A stretch of DNA of 64,000 nucleotides from Clostridia bacterium (GCA_017472225.1 JAFUQS010000007.1:60833-124832); one strand, 5' to 3'; shown: positions 1 through 9,146, numbered from the stretch's first letter. Program-made: numbers and translations. Notes: generated by a model from the letters alone, not told the origin.

Positions 1-1461
1 GGACTTAACGGCATGAGTCAGAATATGCATCTTTTTGTCAAGGAGCATATCGTCAGAGGCTATTGGAAGGACAGAGAGCGTCCTGTTCTCGTTAACAATT
101 GGGAGGCAACAACCTTCGGCTTCACCGAGAAGAAGATTCTTGACATCGCTGCTGCAACAAAAGAATTGGGCGGCGAGATGTTCGTTCTTGATGACGGCTG
201 GTTCGGCAAGAGAAATAATGACAAGGCAGGCCTCGGTGACTGGTATGTAAACAAAAAGAAGCTTCCCGGCGGAATTGACGGCCTTGCAAGAAAGGTCAAC
301 GAAATGGGACTTAAGTTCGGCCTTTGGGTTGAGCCCGAAATGGTAAATCCCAACAGTGATCTTTATCGTGCTCACCCTGATTGGGCAATGACCACTGATA
401 AATACACAGCCTCTCAGGGCAGAAATCAGCTCACTCTTGACCTTACACGTGACGAGGTCGTCGACTACATAATCAACACAATGACCGATGTTTTCCGTTA
501 CGGAAACATTGAGTATATCAAATGGGATAACAACAGGCAGTTCTCAGATGTTTTTTCAAGACGCAAGGATGCAAAAAGCGGTGAATATTTCCACAGATAT
601 ATTCTCGGCCTTTACAAAATCTGGGATGCTCTTACAAGCAAATTCCCCGAAATTCTTTTCGAAGCCTGCTCAAGCGGCGGCAACAGATTTGACCTTGGTA
701 CCTTCTGCTATATGCCTCAGTGTTGGACAAGTGACAACACAGACCCGCTCGACAGAATGTATATCCAGACAGGTACATCCTATGGCTATCCTCAGTCGGT
801 TATGACAATGCATGTTGCGGCAGCCTACAGCTTTGCAAACTTCAGACACTCCACAATTGAGCATCGCTTTAATGTTTCCGCTTTCGGTCTTCTTGGCTAT
901 GAGCTTGATGTTACCATGCTTTCAAAAACCGATAAAGCTTGTGTAAAAAAGCAGATAGAATACTATAAACAGCATCGCAGACTTCTGCAGTACGGTGAAT
1001 TTTCAAGAATCGGTGATATCTTCAAGGATGACAGAGCAATGTGGCAGATTACGAGTGCCGACAAGAGTGAAGCTATGTACGGATATTTCGTAAACAGAGT
1101 TACTCCCAACTGGGGCAATGATGTTATCAGAATGGTTGACCTTAATGAGGATTATACATATCATCTTTGTGTCCGTCCGCAGATTCTTCCTCTCAAAAAA
1201 TTCGGTGACATCATCAATGTTCCGCTTCCGAAGAAGCTTGATGTTGAAGACGGTAAGCTTTTTGATTTCCTTTGTGACACCGTCAGAATCAGAAACGAAA
1301 AGGAAGAATATACACTCGGCGGTGATATGCTCATGAACTCAGGCTTCAAGCCCAAGCAGCTTTTCAATTACAGTGGCTTCAATTTCTCCGATTCAAGAAT
1401 TATTCTTGATAACGATTCAAGAATTTATTATCTTAACAAAACGGGAGAAGCTTCTGAGTAA
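1..1461 (+). CDS. GH36 alpha-galactosidase, 5'-truncated by the window edge
   Basis: The reading frame is open from base 1, so the true start lies upstream; about 487 codons of a family usually near 730 residues remain. GH36 enzymes release terminal alpha-galactose from raffinose-type and host glycans by a retaining mechanism. Visible here are the (beta/alpha)8 barrel signature FVLDDGWFG, the nucleophile Asp in IKWDNN (codon at 526) and the acid/base Asp in TSDNTD (codon at 733), then the C-terminal beta domain. The missing part would be the N-terminal beta-sandwich. Its stop overlaps the start of the CBM9-like gene by one base, so the two are probably translationally coupled. No export signal can be assessed. 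Confidence 0.93.
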   Translation, partial: GLNGMSQNMHLFVKEHIVRGYWKDRERPVLVNNWEATTFGFTEKKILDIAAATKELGGEMFVLDDGWFGKRNNDKAGLGDWYVNKKKLPGGIDGLARKVNEMGLKFGLWVEPEMVNPNSDLYRAHPDWAMTTDKYTASQGRNQLTLDLTRDEVVDYIINTMTDVFRYGNIEYIKWDNNRQFSDVFSRRKDAKSGEYFHRYILGLYKIWDALTSKFPEILFEACSSGGNRFDLGTFCYMPQCWTSDNTDPLDRMYIQTGTSYGYPQSVMTMHVAAAYSFANFRHSTIEHRFNVSAFGLLGYELDVTMLSKTDKACVKKQIEYYKQHRRLLQYGEFSRIGDIFKDDRAMWQITSADKSEAMYGYFVNRVTPNWGNDVIRMVDLNEDYTYHLCVRPQILPLKKFGDIINVPLPKKLDVEDGKLFDFLCDTVRIRNEKEEYTLGGDMLMNSGFKPKQLFNYSGFNFSDSRIILDNDSRIYYLNKTGEASE

Positions 1462-2069
1462 TGAAAACTTATAACACTTATTCCTTTTCTGACAGTATTG
1501 ATTGGAGTATAGTTCCCGAAGAAAAGCTTGAATTTTCAAATTGGAATTCTGCCACAAGCTATAACACATATTTCAAAATGTGCTTTCTGCGTAAAAGCGG
1601 AATATATGTTAAAATGAGAACAGATGAAAGAAAGCTTCGTGCTGTTTGCCAAAAGCGTGATGACCCTGTCTGGCAGGATAGCTGCATGGAATTTTTCATC
1701 TGCGCTGTTGAGGGCAGGGAAGAATACATCAATTTTGAAATGAACAGTGTCGGTGCTTATCTTACGGAATTCGGAAAAGGAAAAAGCGACAGAGTATTTT
1801 TGCGCTGTTTAACCGAAGCTGAACCTGAAATCACCACTTCTGTTAATCCTGATGGCTGGTCGCTTGAGCTGTTTATACCGTGTGAGCTTATAAATGAGGC
1901 TTATAAAACAGATTTTGATGCAGGCGAATGCATATTAAAGGGTAATTTTTATAAATGCGGTGATGAAACCGAAAAGGTTCACTATGATTCTTACACTGAA
2001 ATGACAACACTGCCTCCCGGCTTTCACAATCCGGAGTGTTTTGCAGTGATAAAAATAATTGAAAGGTAA
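1461..2069 (+). CDS. CBM9-like carbohydrate-binding protein
   Basis: A 202-residue protein with the layout of the stand-alone CBM9-like domain found in glycan-utilisation clusters: an aromatic and acidic core with DDPVWQDSCMEFFI near residue 75, NFEMNSVGAYL near 97 and a PPGFHNPECF close near the C terminus. There is no signal peptide, so it is probably cytoplasmic. It starts on the last base of the alpha-galactosidase stop codon and ends 6 bp before the sugar kinase, which places it in that operon. The role is inferred to be binding or presenting oligosaccharides; no catalytic residues can be proposed. Confidence 0.75.
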   Translation: MKTYNTYSFSDSIDWSIVPEEKLEFSNWNSATSYNTYFKMCFLRKSGIYVKMRTDERKLRAVCQKRDDPVWQDSCMEFFICAVEGREEYINFEMNSVGAYLTEFGKGKSDRVFLRCLTEAEPEITTSVNPDGWSLELFIPCELINEAYKTDFDAGECILKGNFYKCGDETEKVHYDSYTEMTTLPPGFHNPECFAVIKIIER

Positions 2070-2075
2070 AGTAAA

Positions 2076-3191
2076 ATGAATAACATTGAAAAAGAACTGA
2101 TTGAAGTGTGCAGACACTTCAACATTGGCGGCGAATTTCATTCTTATAAAATTTTTACTGACGGACACATTAACACCACATATCTTGCAGAATTTGTTGA
2201 AAGAGGTAAGTTCCGCAAATTTCTTGTTCAGGGTATAAATGTTCATGTTTTCAAAAATCCTAAGGAGCTCATGGAAAACATAGTCGGTGTCACCGACTAT
2301 CTGAGGGGCAAGATAAGTGCCAGCGGCGGAAATCCTAAGCGTGAAACTCTTACCTTCCTTCAGGCTGATAACGGAAAGTATTATTTCTATCATCTCGGAA
2401 AATGCTGGAGAATTTACCATTTTATTGACCATTCCTACACAATCAATAAAATTGAGCAGCCTATCATATTTGAAAGAGCAGGCAAAAGCTTCGGACTGTT
2501 CCAGAAGCATCTTGACGGTTATCCCATGGATACACTTCATGAAACCATCAAGGATTTCCATAACACTCCCAAACGTATTGAAGCTCTTGAAAAATCAGTT
2601 GAGCTTGATACGGCAGGCAGAGCAAGCTTTGTCCGTGAAGAGATTGATTTTGTTCTTTCAAGAAAGAATGATGCAGAGATTATTATAAATCTCCATAAGG
2701 AAGGTCTTATTCCTCTTCGTGTTACACATAACGACACGAAGCTCAATAACATTCTTTTTGATGAAAAAACAGGCGACAGCATTTGTGTCATTGACCTTGA
2801 CACGATTATGCCCGGTTTTTCACTTTATGACTTCGGTGATTCAATCCGCTTTGGTGCAAACACAACAAGAGAAGATGACGATAATCTTGAAAATGTTAAT
2901 GTTTCTCTTGAGCTTTTCGAGGCCTTTACCCGTGGTTTCCTCAGCGCCTGCGCAAAGGATTTGACAGAAGCAGAGGTCAGACATCTTGCTTTCTCTGCAA
3001 AGCTCATGACCTTTGAGTGCGGTGTGCGTTTCCTGACGGATTATCTTGACGGTGATGTATATTTCAAAACGGCTTATCAGGAGCATAATCTTGTAAGAGC
3101 GAGAAATCAGTTCAAGCTTGTCAGTGAAATTGAAAATAATCTCACTGCAATGAATGAAATTGTAGACAGAATTTATAAGGAATACATTTAA
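2076..3191 (+). CDS. APH-fold sugar kinase, N-acetylhexosamine 1-kinase-like
   Basis: 371 residues with the aminoglycoside-phosphotransferase fold. The Brenner motif HNDTKLNNILFD (around residue 218) gives the catalytic Asp and the Mg-binding Asn, and IDLDT (around 240) gives the second metal ligand. The N-terminal FTDGHINTTY glycine-loop region resembles NahK (LnpB), which phosphorylates GlcNAc or GalNAc at C1 during salvage of lacto-N-biose and galacto-N-biose. Length and neighbours (alpha-galactosidases acting on mucin-type ends) agree with that substrate. Plain homoserine or choline kinase-like APH members remain possible. A GC-rich stem (3198-3225) without a clear T-run follows the stop. 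Confidence 0.8.
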   Translation: MNNIEKELIEVCRHFNIGGEFHSYKIFTDGHINTTYLAEFVERGKFRKFLVQGINVHVFKNPKELMENIVGVTDYLRGKISASGGNPKRETLTFLQADNGKYYFYHLGKCWRIYHFIDHSYTINKIEQPIIFERAGKSFGLFQKHLDGYPMDTLHETIKDFHNTPKRIEALEKSVELDTAGRASFVREEIDFVLSRKNDAEIIINLHKEGLIPLRVTHNDTKLNNILFDEKTGDSICVIDLDTIMPGFSLYDFGDSIRFGANTTREDDDNLENVNVSLELFEAFTRGFLSACAKDLTEAEVRHLAFSAKLMTFECGVRFLTDYLDGDVYFKTAYQEHNLVRARNQFKLVSEIENNLTAMNEIVDRIYKEYI

Positions 3192-3275
3192 TTTCACGCC
3201 CCGATGCAAAAAAATGTGTCGGGGCAGTTTGTATCTGCATAAAATGTACCGAGAGATAGTTTTTGAGGTGATTTT

Positions 3276-3515
3276 ATGCAAACGGAAAAAGATTTTCTTA
3301 AAAGACGGCTTGAAGAAGCTATTTTTCATTTCTGGCTTTTAAAAAAACATAGCGAAAAAATGCCTGAGGCTGAATTGAGCATCTCTCTGGCAGAAGAATA
3401 CAGAAAAAAATATGTTCATCTTATGAAGGAATATCTTCGTTTATTCGGTGAAGAATACATGAATGAAAATTTCGTGTGGAGTGAAGGTATAAACGACGGA
3501 TTCGGAAAGGAATGA
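3276..3515 (+). CDS. Small hypothetical helical protein
   Basis: 79 residues, highly charged and predicted by eye to be almost entirely helical (EEA, EKMPEAE, EEYRKKY). I do not recognise a family. It has a good GAGGTG site 6 bp before the ATG, and its stop overlaps a possible ATG of the following GH110 gene (3512), so it is likely expressed and coupled to that gene. No membrane segment or signal peptide is present. Its position inside a glycan cluster suggests an accessory role, but nothing in the sequence shows which. Confidence 0.65.
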   Translation: MQTEKDFLKRRLEEAIFHFWLLKKHSEKMPEAELSISLAEEYRKKYVHLMKEYLRLFGEEYMNENFVWSEGINDGFGKE

Positions 3516-3517
3516 AA

Positions 3518-5281
3518 ATGACAGAGTTTTTAATCAGACTCAGTGACAGAGGGGAGAAGGGCGACATAACCCGTTTTCTTCAGGATATTCTCCAAAAAGC
3601 AAGAAATACCGACGGAGAAAAGATTATCCGATTTGAAAAAGGTGAATACCATTTTTATGCTGATTTCACCGAAAAGCAGGTGATTTATGCCTCAAACACG
3701 GATTCAGACCGTTTTCCCGAAAAGAGGGCTGCGATTGATATTCATAAGCAGAAGAATCTAATCTTTGACGGTGGCGGTTCTGAATTTCTGATGCACGGAA
3801 AAATGATTGCTGTCAAGGTAACCGAAAGCGAAAATATAACACTTTCCGACTTTTCCTGGAATTTTCCGACGGCAGGAACACTTGAGATGAAGGTTGTCGG
3901 CGGCGGCAGATTTTTCACCGATTTCAGCCTCCCTGAAAAGGCACAGTGGAAAATCAAGGGAAATCAGCTTTTGTGGTTTGAGGTCAGTCCCTTTTCAGGT
4001 GACATGTATTGGTGCAACAGGGGACAAAGCGAGTCTCACTGCGTTGTGGTTCATGATACCGTCATGCACAATGTTGCAAGATATTCCTTGTCTGACGGGC
4101 CGTTTTTTATGGCAAGAAAAATCAGTAAGCTCGGTGAAAACAAGCTTCGTGTTCATTATTTCAGACCTGCTCCCGCACTTCATAAAAACGGCATGATTTT
4201 TGAAATGTGTACGAGCTATAAACGGGATTGTGTAGGCTCTTTTTTCTGTGACAGTAAAAACATATTTGTGAAAAATATAAATGTGCATTATATGCACGGC
4301 TTTGGTTGGTTGACACAGATGTGTGAAAATGTTGCTTTTCACAATTGCAATTTCAGACCGGAAAAAAATACAGACAGATTTTGCACCGGCTTTGCTGACC
4401 TTATTCATGTTTCGGGGGCAAAAGGTAAAATTCATATTGAAAATTGCAGCTTCTCAAATGCCCATGATGATCCCATAAATATACACGGAACATATACAAG
4501 AGTCAGAAAGGCGCTGACAAAAAATACACTGCTTGTTGAATATGTACATAACCAGCAAAACGGCTTTACACAGTATCATGCAGGAGATAAGGTTGTTTTT
4601 TATAAACGGGATACCCTTGAGCCTTTTCAGAACGAAAAGGAATTTACTGTAAAAAGCGTAATTAACCCATTGATTGACGGCAATTCAGTTAAAGAAATGA
4701 TTGTTGAATTTTATGAAGACATTCCCGACGCTGTTGCCGTAAAGGGCAGCTATGCCTGTGAAAATGTAACATATACTCCCGAGGTTTATATCGGCTCATG
4801 TCATTTTGATCTTATTCCGACAAGAGGGATACTCTGCACAACGAGAAAAAAAGTGTTGATTGAAAATAATGTTTTTGATGGTATGACAATGTCGAGCATT
4901 TATCTTTCAAACGATTGCAACAATTGGTACGAGTCGGGACCTATCAGGGATATGACAATAAGAGACAATGAGTTTTTCATAAGAAAATCACCGCACAAGG
5001 ATGTAAAAGCTGCTGTTTTCATTGACCCGATTGTTGCTGACGGAAAAGAAAAATGCCCGCAGATTCACAGTAATATTACGATTGAAAGCAATATCTTTCA
5101 TATGGAGCATGATAATGCTGTCAATGCGAAGTATTGTGAAAATCTTGTTATCAGGAATAATATTATTGATAAAATCCAATCTGATAACTGCGAAAGTGAA
5201 ATCAAGGCCTTCAGGTTGAATAACTGTAAAAATGCCGTTATTGAAAGCAATAAGCTTTGCGAAGGTGTATCAGATAGTTAA
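3518..5281 (+). CDS. GH110-type alpha-1,3-galactosidase (parallel beta-helix)
   Basis: About 587 residues with repeated beta-helix rungs (KNLIFDGGGS, ENITLSDFSW, KNIFVKNINV, ENVAFHNCNF, NLVIRNNIID). The signature HDDPINIHGTY near residue 318 matches the GH110 active-site region, where paired Asp residues act in an inverting mechanism. GH110 enzymes remove terminal alpha-1,3-galactose from blood-group B or linear B structures. The ATG at 3518 is preferred over 3512 because the GGAAAGGA site ends at 3511 and leaves normal spacing only for 3518. No signal peptide is seen, unlike exported Bacteroides members, so it should act on imported glycans. A different right-handed beta-helix hydrolase is the main alternative. 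Confidence 0.8.
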   Translation: MTEFLIRLSDRGEKGDITRFLQDILQKARNTDGEKIIRFEKGEYHFYADFTEKQVIYASNTDSDRFPEKRAAIDIHKQKNLIFDGGGSEFLMHGKMIAVKVTESENITLSDFSWNFPTAGTLEMKVVGGGRFFTDFSLPEKAQWKIKGNQLLWFEVSPFSGDMYWCNRGQSESHCVVVHDTVMHNVARYSLSDGPFFMARKISKLGENKLRVHYFRPAPALHKNGMIFEMCTSYKRDCVGSFFCDSKNIFVKNINVHYMHGFGWLTQMCENVAFHNCNFRPEKNTDRFCTGFADLIHVSGAKGKIHIENCSFSNAHDDPINIHGTYTRVRKALTKNTLLVEYVHNQQNGFTQYHAGDKVVFYKRDTLEPFQNEKEFTVKSVINPLIDGNSVKEMIVEFYEDIPDAVAVKGSYACENVTYTPEVYIGSCHFDLIPTRGILCTTRKKVLIENNVFDGMTMSSIYLSNDCNNWYESGPIRDMTIRDNEFFIRKSPHKDVKAAVFIDPIVADGKEKCPQIHSNITIESNIFHMEHDNAVNAKYCENLVIRNNIIDKIQSDNCESEIKAFRLNNCKNAVIESNKLCEGVSDS

Positions 5282-5344
5282 AATATAAAATTTATTATAA
5301 AAATTATATAAAATTTTACTAAAACTATTTATTTTTATGTTTAA

Positions 5345-5356
5345 ATCTGCTATAAT
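5345..5356 (+). promoter_or_regulatory. Extended -10 promoter for hpf
   Basis: TGCTATAAT (TATAAT at 5351-5356) is an extended -10 with a weak -35 (TTTATT near 5328). It lies about 70 bp before the hpf start, in very AT-rich DNA. Confidence 0.5.
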
Positions 5357-5428
5357 AAAATCGTAAGAAAGGTACCTTTTTAAAATACTTCTTGCAAAAG
5401 AAGTTTAATATAGAAAGGAGCTGACGAT

Positions 5429-5956
5429 ATGAAAATTACAGTTATCGGCAGAAAATGCACACCCAGAGATTCGTTCAAGGAAAGAGCAGAAAAAAGACTC
5501 AAAAAGGTTGAAAAGTTTTTTGGCTCGGATGCTGAGGCAAAGGTGACGGCAACGGTTGAAAAAAACGAGCAGATTGTTGAAGTTACCATTTTCCATGACG
5601 GAATCATATTCCGTTCACAGGAAAGAGCTCAGAATATGAACGATGCTCTTGACCGTTGTGCAGACTCAATTGTTCGTCAGATTCGGAAGAACAAGACAAG
5701 GGTAGAAAAGAAGCTTCGTTCGGGTGCGTTTGAAGCATACGATGCAATTGATGCTTTTGAGCCTGAGGATGATTATGATGTTGTCCGTTCAAAGGAAATT
5801 GCTCTCAAGCCCCAAAGTGTTGATGAAGCAATTCTTCAGATGAATCTTCTTGACCATCAGTTCTATGTGTTCCTTAACTCGGCAAATGATAAGATTTGTG
5901 TCGTGTATGCACGAAAGGATGGAGGCTACGGCTTAATTATTCCTGACATAGATTGA
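5429..5956 (+). CDS. hpf: Ribosome hibernation promoting factor, long form
   Basis: 175 residues, the usual size of long HPF in Firmicutes. The N-terminal RaiA/YfiA-like beta-alpha-beta domain (residues 1-100, starting MKITVIGRK) binds the 30S decoding region. The C-terminal domain (about 115-175, ending FLNSANDKICVVYARKDGGYG) dimerises two ribosomes into the 100S particle in stationary phase. It has an AAAGGAG site before ATG, its own promoter and its own terminator, so it appears monocistronic. Identification is firm from domain order and length. Confidence 0.93.
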   Translation: MKITVIGRKCTPRDSFKERAEKRLKKVEKFFGSDAEAKVTATVEKNEQIVEVTIFHDGIIFRSQERAQNMNDALDRCADSIVRQIRKNKTRVEKKLRSGAFEAYDAIDAFEPEDDYDVVRSKEIALKPQSVDEAILQMNLLDHQFYVFLNSANDKICVVYARKDGGYGLIIPDID

Positions 5957-5983
5957 TTTATTTTATAAAATGTGATACAATTT

Positions 5984-6013
5984 ATCCGCTGACGGAATGT
6001 CAGCGGATTTTTC
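5984..6013 (+). terminator. Rho-independent terminator after hpf
   Basis: ATCCGCTGAC and GTCAGCGGAT form a perfect 10-bp stem with a 5-nt loop, followed by TTTTTC. Confidence 0.88.
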
Positions 6014-6035
6014 TATATATTAAGGCAGGTTTAAA

Positions 6036-7151
6036 ATGAAAATAAATTTTGTAATTCCGTGTTTGTTGGGTCTTGAAAAGCTTATTGCGGACGAAATGAA
6101 GGAGCTCGGAGCTGAAAATGTTGTTTCCGAAAACGGCAGAGTTCTTTTTTCGGGTGATGAACATATTCTTGCAAGGGCGAATATATGCTCCCGCTATGCC
6201 GAAAGAATTCAGATTCTTGTCGGCACATTTGAGGCCCTCAGCTTTGAAGAGCTTTTTCAGGGCACAAAGTCACTTCCTTGGGAGCAGTGGATCGGCTCTT
6301 ACGATGCATTCCCCGTTAAAGGATATTCACTTAATTCAGCGCTTTTCAGCGTCAGCGACTGTCAATCAATTATCAAAAAGGCTGTTGTTGAAAGGCTGAA
6401 GTCAAAATACGGCATATCCTGGTTTGAGGAAACGGGTCCCGTACACCAGATTCAGTTTTCCATTATGAAAAACAAGGTTAGTCTTCTTCTTGACACTTCA
6501 GGCTACGGCCTTCATAAAAGGGGATACCGACTTGAATCAAACGGTGCGCCTATGAAGGAAACTCTGGCGGCATCACTTTGTAATCTTGCAAGGCTCAGAC
6601 CGTATCATACACTTTATGATCCAATGTGTGGCTCAGGTACTATTCTTATTGAAGGTGCAATGATGGTGAATAACATGGCTCCCGGAGTGAACCGTAACTT
6701 CACTGCCGAGCGTTGGGATCAGATTGATGAAAGCATCTGGCTTACGGAAAGGGAAAGAGCCCGTTCTCTTAAAACAACTGACAGTCAGTTTGTGGCATAT
6801 GGCTCTGATATTGACGAAAAAAGCCTTGAGGTTGCAATGGCAAATGCAAAAAGGGCGGGTGTTGAAAAATTCATCACTTTCGAAAAGCGTGACATCAGGG
6901 ATTTCAGGAAGAAAAGCGAAAAAGGTACTGTTATCTGCAATCCTCCCTATGGAGAGAGACTTCTTGACCTGAAGCAGGCCGAGGATTTATATAAAACCAT
7001 GGGTAAGTGCTTCAATCAGGAGCGTGGCTGGGCATATAATGTTATAAGCCCGAGTGAGGATTTTGAAGCCTTCTTCGGCAGAAAGGCAGATAAACGGAGA
7101 AAGCTTTACAACGGCATGATCAAATGTCAGCTTTATATGTACTTTAAATAA
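6036..7151 (+). CDS. THUMP-domain 23S rRNA (guanine-N2) methyltransferase, RlmL/YpsC type
   Basis: 371 residues with an N-terminal THUMP RNA-binding region (about 45-150) and a C-terminal Rossmann methyltransferase. DPMCGSGTILIE (about 193) is the SAM-binding motif and CNPPYGERL (about 305) is the N-methyltransferase NPPY catalytic motif. Members of this family, equivalent to the N-terminal half of E. coli RlmL, make m2G in 23S rRNA. The stand-alone form is the usual one in Firmicutes. It ends 11 bp before the ArsC-like gene and is probably cotranscribed with it. The exact target guanosine cannot be read from sequence. Confidence 0.85.
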   Translation: MKINFVIPCLLGLEKLIADEMKELGAENVVSENGRVLFSGDEHILARANICSRYAERIQILVGTFEALSFEELFQGTKSLPWEQWIGSYDAFPVKGYSLNSALFSVSDCQSIIKKAVVERLKSKYGISWFEETGPVHQIQFSIMKNKVSLLLDTSGYGLHKRGYRLESNGAPMKETLAASLCNLARLRPYHTLYDPMCGSGTILIEGAMMVNNMAPGVNRNFTAERWDQIDESIWLTERERARSLKTTDSQFVAYGSDIDEKSLEVAMANAKRAGVEKFITFEKRDIRDFRKKSEKGTVICNPPYGERLLDLKQAEDLYKTMGKCFNQERGWAYNVISPSEDFEAFFGRKADKRRKLYNGMIKCQLYMYFK

Positions 7152-7162
7152 GGAGAATAACA

Positions 7163-7510
7163 ATGCTTGTTTTATGGTATCCGAAATGTACAACTTGTCA
7201 GAAGGCTGTTAAATGGCTCAACGACAATGGCTTTACTTATGAACTCAGGGATATAAAAAACGAAAATCCATCCCTTGAAGAGCTTACCGAGTGGTATGAA
7301 AAAAGCAATCTTGAAATTAAGCGCTTTTTTAACACAAGCGGATTATTGTATAAGTCAATGGGGCTTAAAGAAAAGCTGGGCGACATGAATGATGAAGAAA
7401 AGCTCAGACTTTTGAGCAGTGACGGAATGCTTGTAAAAAGGCCACTTTTGATTTCAGAAAACGGCATTTTCCCGGGCTTCAGAGAAAAGGAATGGGAAAG
7501 GCTCAAATAA
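7163..7510 (+). CDS. ArsC/Spx-family thioredoxin-fold protein
   Basis: 115 residues starting LVLWYPKCTTCQKA. The CTTC pair (Cys9 and Cys12) gives a CxxC redox motif, followed by KRPLL and the FPGF tail of the ArsC/Spx/YffB fold. Many clostridial members are annotated arsenate reductase but are either redox regulators of RNA polymerase (Spx, MgsR) or unassigned thiol oxidoreductases. No arsenic-resistance genes lie nearby, so an arsenate role is unlikely. It has an AAGGAG site. Confidence 0.8.
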   Translation: MLVLWYPKCTTCQKAVKWLNDNGFTYELRDIKNENPSLEELTEWYEKSNLEIKRFFNTSGLLYKSMGLKEKLGDMNDEEKLRLLSSDGMLVKRPLLISENGIFPGFREKEWERLK

Positions 7511-7584
7511 AAAAATTTAAGCTTGATATAATGTTAACGGATTAAAGTTTAGATATAAAAATAAAAAAAGAAGGAGTTTCAGAT

Positions 7585-8277
7585 ATGAAAAACTTAAAAA
7601 ATATTCTTTGGGGCCTTGTGCTTATCGTGCTCGGTGTTCTTATCGGACTTGACACCTTTGAGGTTGTTGACATCAACTTCTTTTTTGATGGTTGGTGGAC
7701 ACTTTTCATTATTGTACCCTGCACAATTGACCTTTTCCGTGGCAGAGACAAAACCTTTGACCTTATCGGTATAGCTGTTGGTATATTTCTGCTTCTTGCC
7801 TGTCAGGAATACATCACATTTGAAATGCTTCTTAAGCTTATGCTTCCCACGATTCTTGTTGTAATCGGTCTTTCTCTTCTTTTCAGGGATACCTTTTTCG
7901 GCGGAAAGGTGGCAAAGCAAATCAAGCGTCTCAATGAAACAAAAACCGGTGGCAGAGAATATGCAGCAACCTTCTCAACTCAGCGTGTATCGGCAGTTGA
8001 CAACGAGGTCCTCGAATCAATGGACATAACAGCGGTTTTCGGTTCAGTCAAGTGCAATTTTGAAAACGCCGTTGTCAATCAGGACATTGTTATCAATGTT
8101 ACTTCTACCTTCGGTTCGGTTGAAATTTTTGCCCCCAAGGGTGTAAAAATAGTCACAAAGTCCACTTCGATTTTTGGAGGAGTATCGGATAAAACCGAAA
8201 CTGCCGAGCAGGATTTGAATATGCCGAAGATTTATGTGAATGCAGTTTGCATGTTCGGAGGAGTTGATATAATATGA
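7585..8277 (+). CDS. LiaF-like membrane protein
   Basis: 230 residues. Several hydrophobic helices lie in residues 1-110 (LiaI/LiaF-like transmembrane domain), followed by a soluble C-terminal beta domain with repeated FGSV/FGGV turns (TAVFGSVKC, TSTFGSVEIF, TSIFGGVSD, CMFGGVDII), typical of the LiaF cell-wall-active antibiotic response domain. LiaF restrains the LiaRS cell-envelope stress system in Bacillus; no lia kinase or regulator is in this window. The TGA overlaps the ATG of the next gene, which suggests coupled synthesis of a two-protein envelope complex. Confidence 0.78.
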   Translation: MKNLKNILWGLVLIVLGVLIGLDTFEVVDINFFFDGWWTLFIIVPCTIDLFRGRDKTFDLIGIAVGIFLLLACQEYITFEMLLKLMLPTILVVIGLSLLFRDTFFGGKVAKQIKRLNETKTGGREYAATFSTQRVSAVDNEVLESMDITAVFGSVKCNFENAVVNQDIVINVTSTFGSVEIFAPKGVKIVTKSTSIFGGVSDKTETAEQDLNMPKIYVNAVCMFGGVDII

Positions 8278-9089
8278 CATCGTTTCAGCGCAGAATAAGA
8301 GACCTTGCCAACCTTTTTGCGATTATTCTGATTGTCGGAATTTTTACGGGTGTTGCCGGTCTTCTGTTTGTTATAACCGGTGGCATGTCAATCAAAAATC
8401 ATGTTGTGGAACAGCAGCAGAATATTGAGTTTTCTGAAGTGTATGAAGGCATTGAAGAATTTGAAATTGACCTTGCCTCTGCAGAACTTATAATTGCGTC
8501 GGGCGATGAACTCAGGGTTGAAACTAACGACAGTTCGATCAGCATCAAGCAAAAGAAAAACAAGTTAAAAATTGAAGAAAATGGAAAGTTTTTATCTGTT
8601 TTTGATGATACATCTGTTATTTTGTATCTGCCGTCAGATGCGGTATACGAAAAGTTTAACCTTCAGTCCGGAGCCGGCTCTGTCAGTATTGATAAGCTTA
8701 CGAGCAAAAAAATGAACATAGAAGTCGGTGCAGGTGAAGCGACTGCACAGTATCTGCAGGCAATTACCTCTGCTGATATTGAAGTGGGCACAGGTGAAAT
8801 TTATATCACTGACGGTGACTTCAACAACCTTAAATTTGAAGTCGGAGTAGGGGAAGGCTATCTGAAGGGTGACCTTACCGGAAAGAACGAAATTGAAGTT
8901 GGAATCGGTGAGCTTGTATTTACCGCAAATTCACCAATAAGTGAATATACGGTTGAAGCTGAGACCGGAATCGGCAGCTTCACAATCGGTTCAGAAATAA
9001 TAACCGATAACTGTACAATCGGAAACGGCGCTAACATTATCGAAGTGAACGGCGGCATAGGAAGCATAAAGGTTGATTTTGCACAGTGA
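8274..9089 (+). CDS. DUF4097-type membrane-anchored beta-strand repeat protein
   Basis: 271 residues with one N-terminal transmembrane segment (about 13-38) and a long repetitive beta domain outside it: GAGSVSI, VGAGEATA, VGTGEIYI, VGVGEGYL, VGIGELVF, TGIGSFTI. Such DUF4097/DUF4098 adhesin-like domains often accompany LiaF and PspC-like proteins in envelope-stress loci. It overlaps the LiaF-like gene by 4 bases (ATGA) and is followed at once by a strong terminator, so the two form a bicistronic unit. The biochemical role is unknown. Confidence 0.75.
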   Translation: MTSFQRRIRDLANLFAIILIVGIFTGVAGLLFVITGGMSIKNHVVEQQQNIEFSEVYEGIEEFEIDLASAELIIASGDELRVETNDSSISIKQKKNKLKIEENGKFLSVFDDTSVILYLPSDAVYEKFNLQSGAGSVSIDKLTSKKMNIEVGAGEATAQYLQAITSADIEVGTGEIYITDGDFNNLKFEVGVGEGYLKGDLTGKNEIEVGIGELVFTANSPISEYTVEAETGIGSFTIGSEIITDNCTIGNGANIIEVNGGIGSIKVDFAQ

Positions 9090-9100
9090 GATAAAAAAGA

Positions 9101-9130
9101 AAAAAAGCAGTTCTCATGAACTGCTTTTTT
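9101..9130 (+). terminator. Rho-independent terminator after the LiaF/DUF4097 pair
   Basis: A perfect 13-bp stem (AAAAAAGCAGTTC with GAACTGCTTTTTT) and a TCAT loop. It ends in a T-run and can work in both directions. Confidence 0.9.
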
Positions 9131-9146
9131 CTTGTATACGAAAATC

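Noticed and set aside
3198-3225. Terminator after the sugar kinase
   Set aside because: GCCCCGA/TCGGGGC stem is present but no T-run follows, so termination is uncertain.
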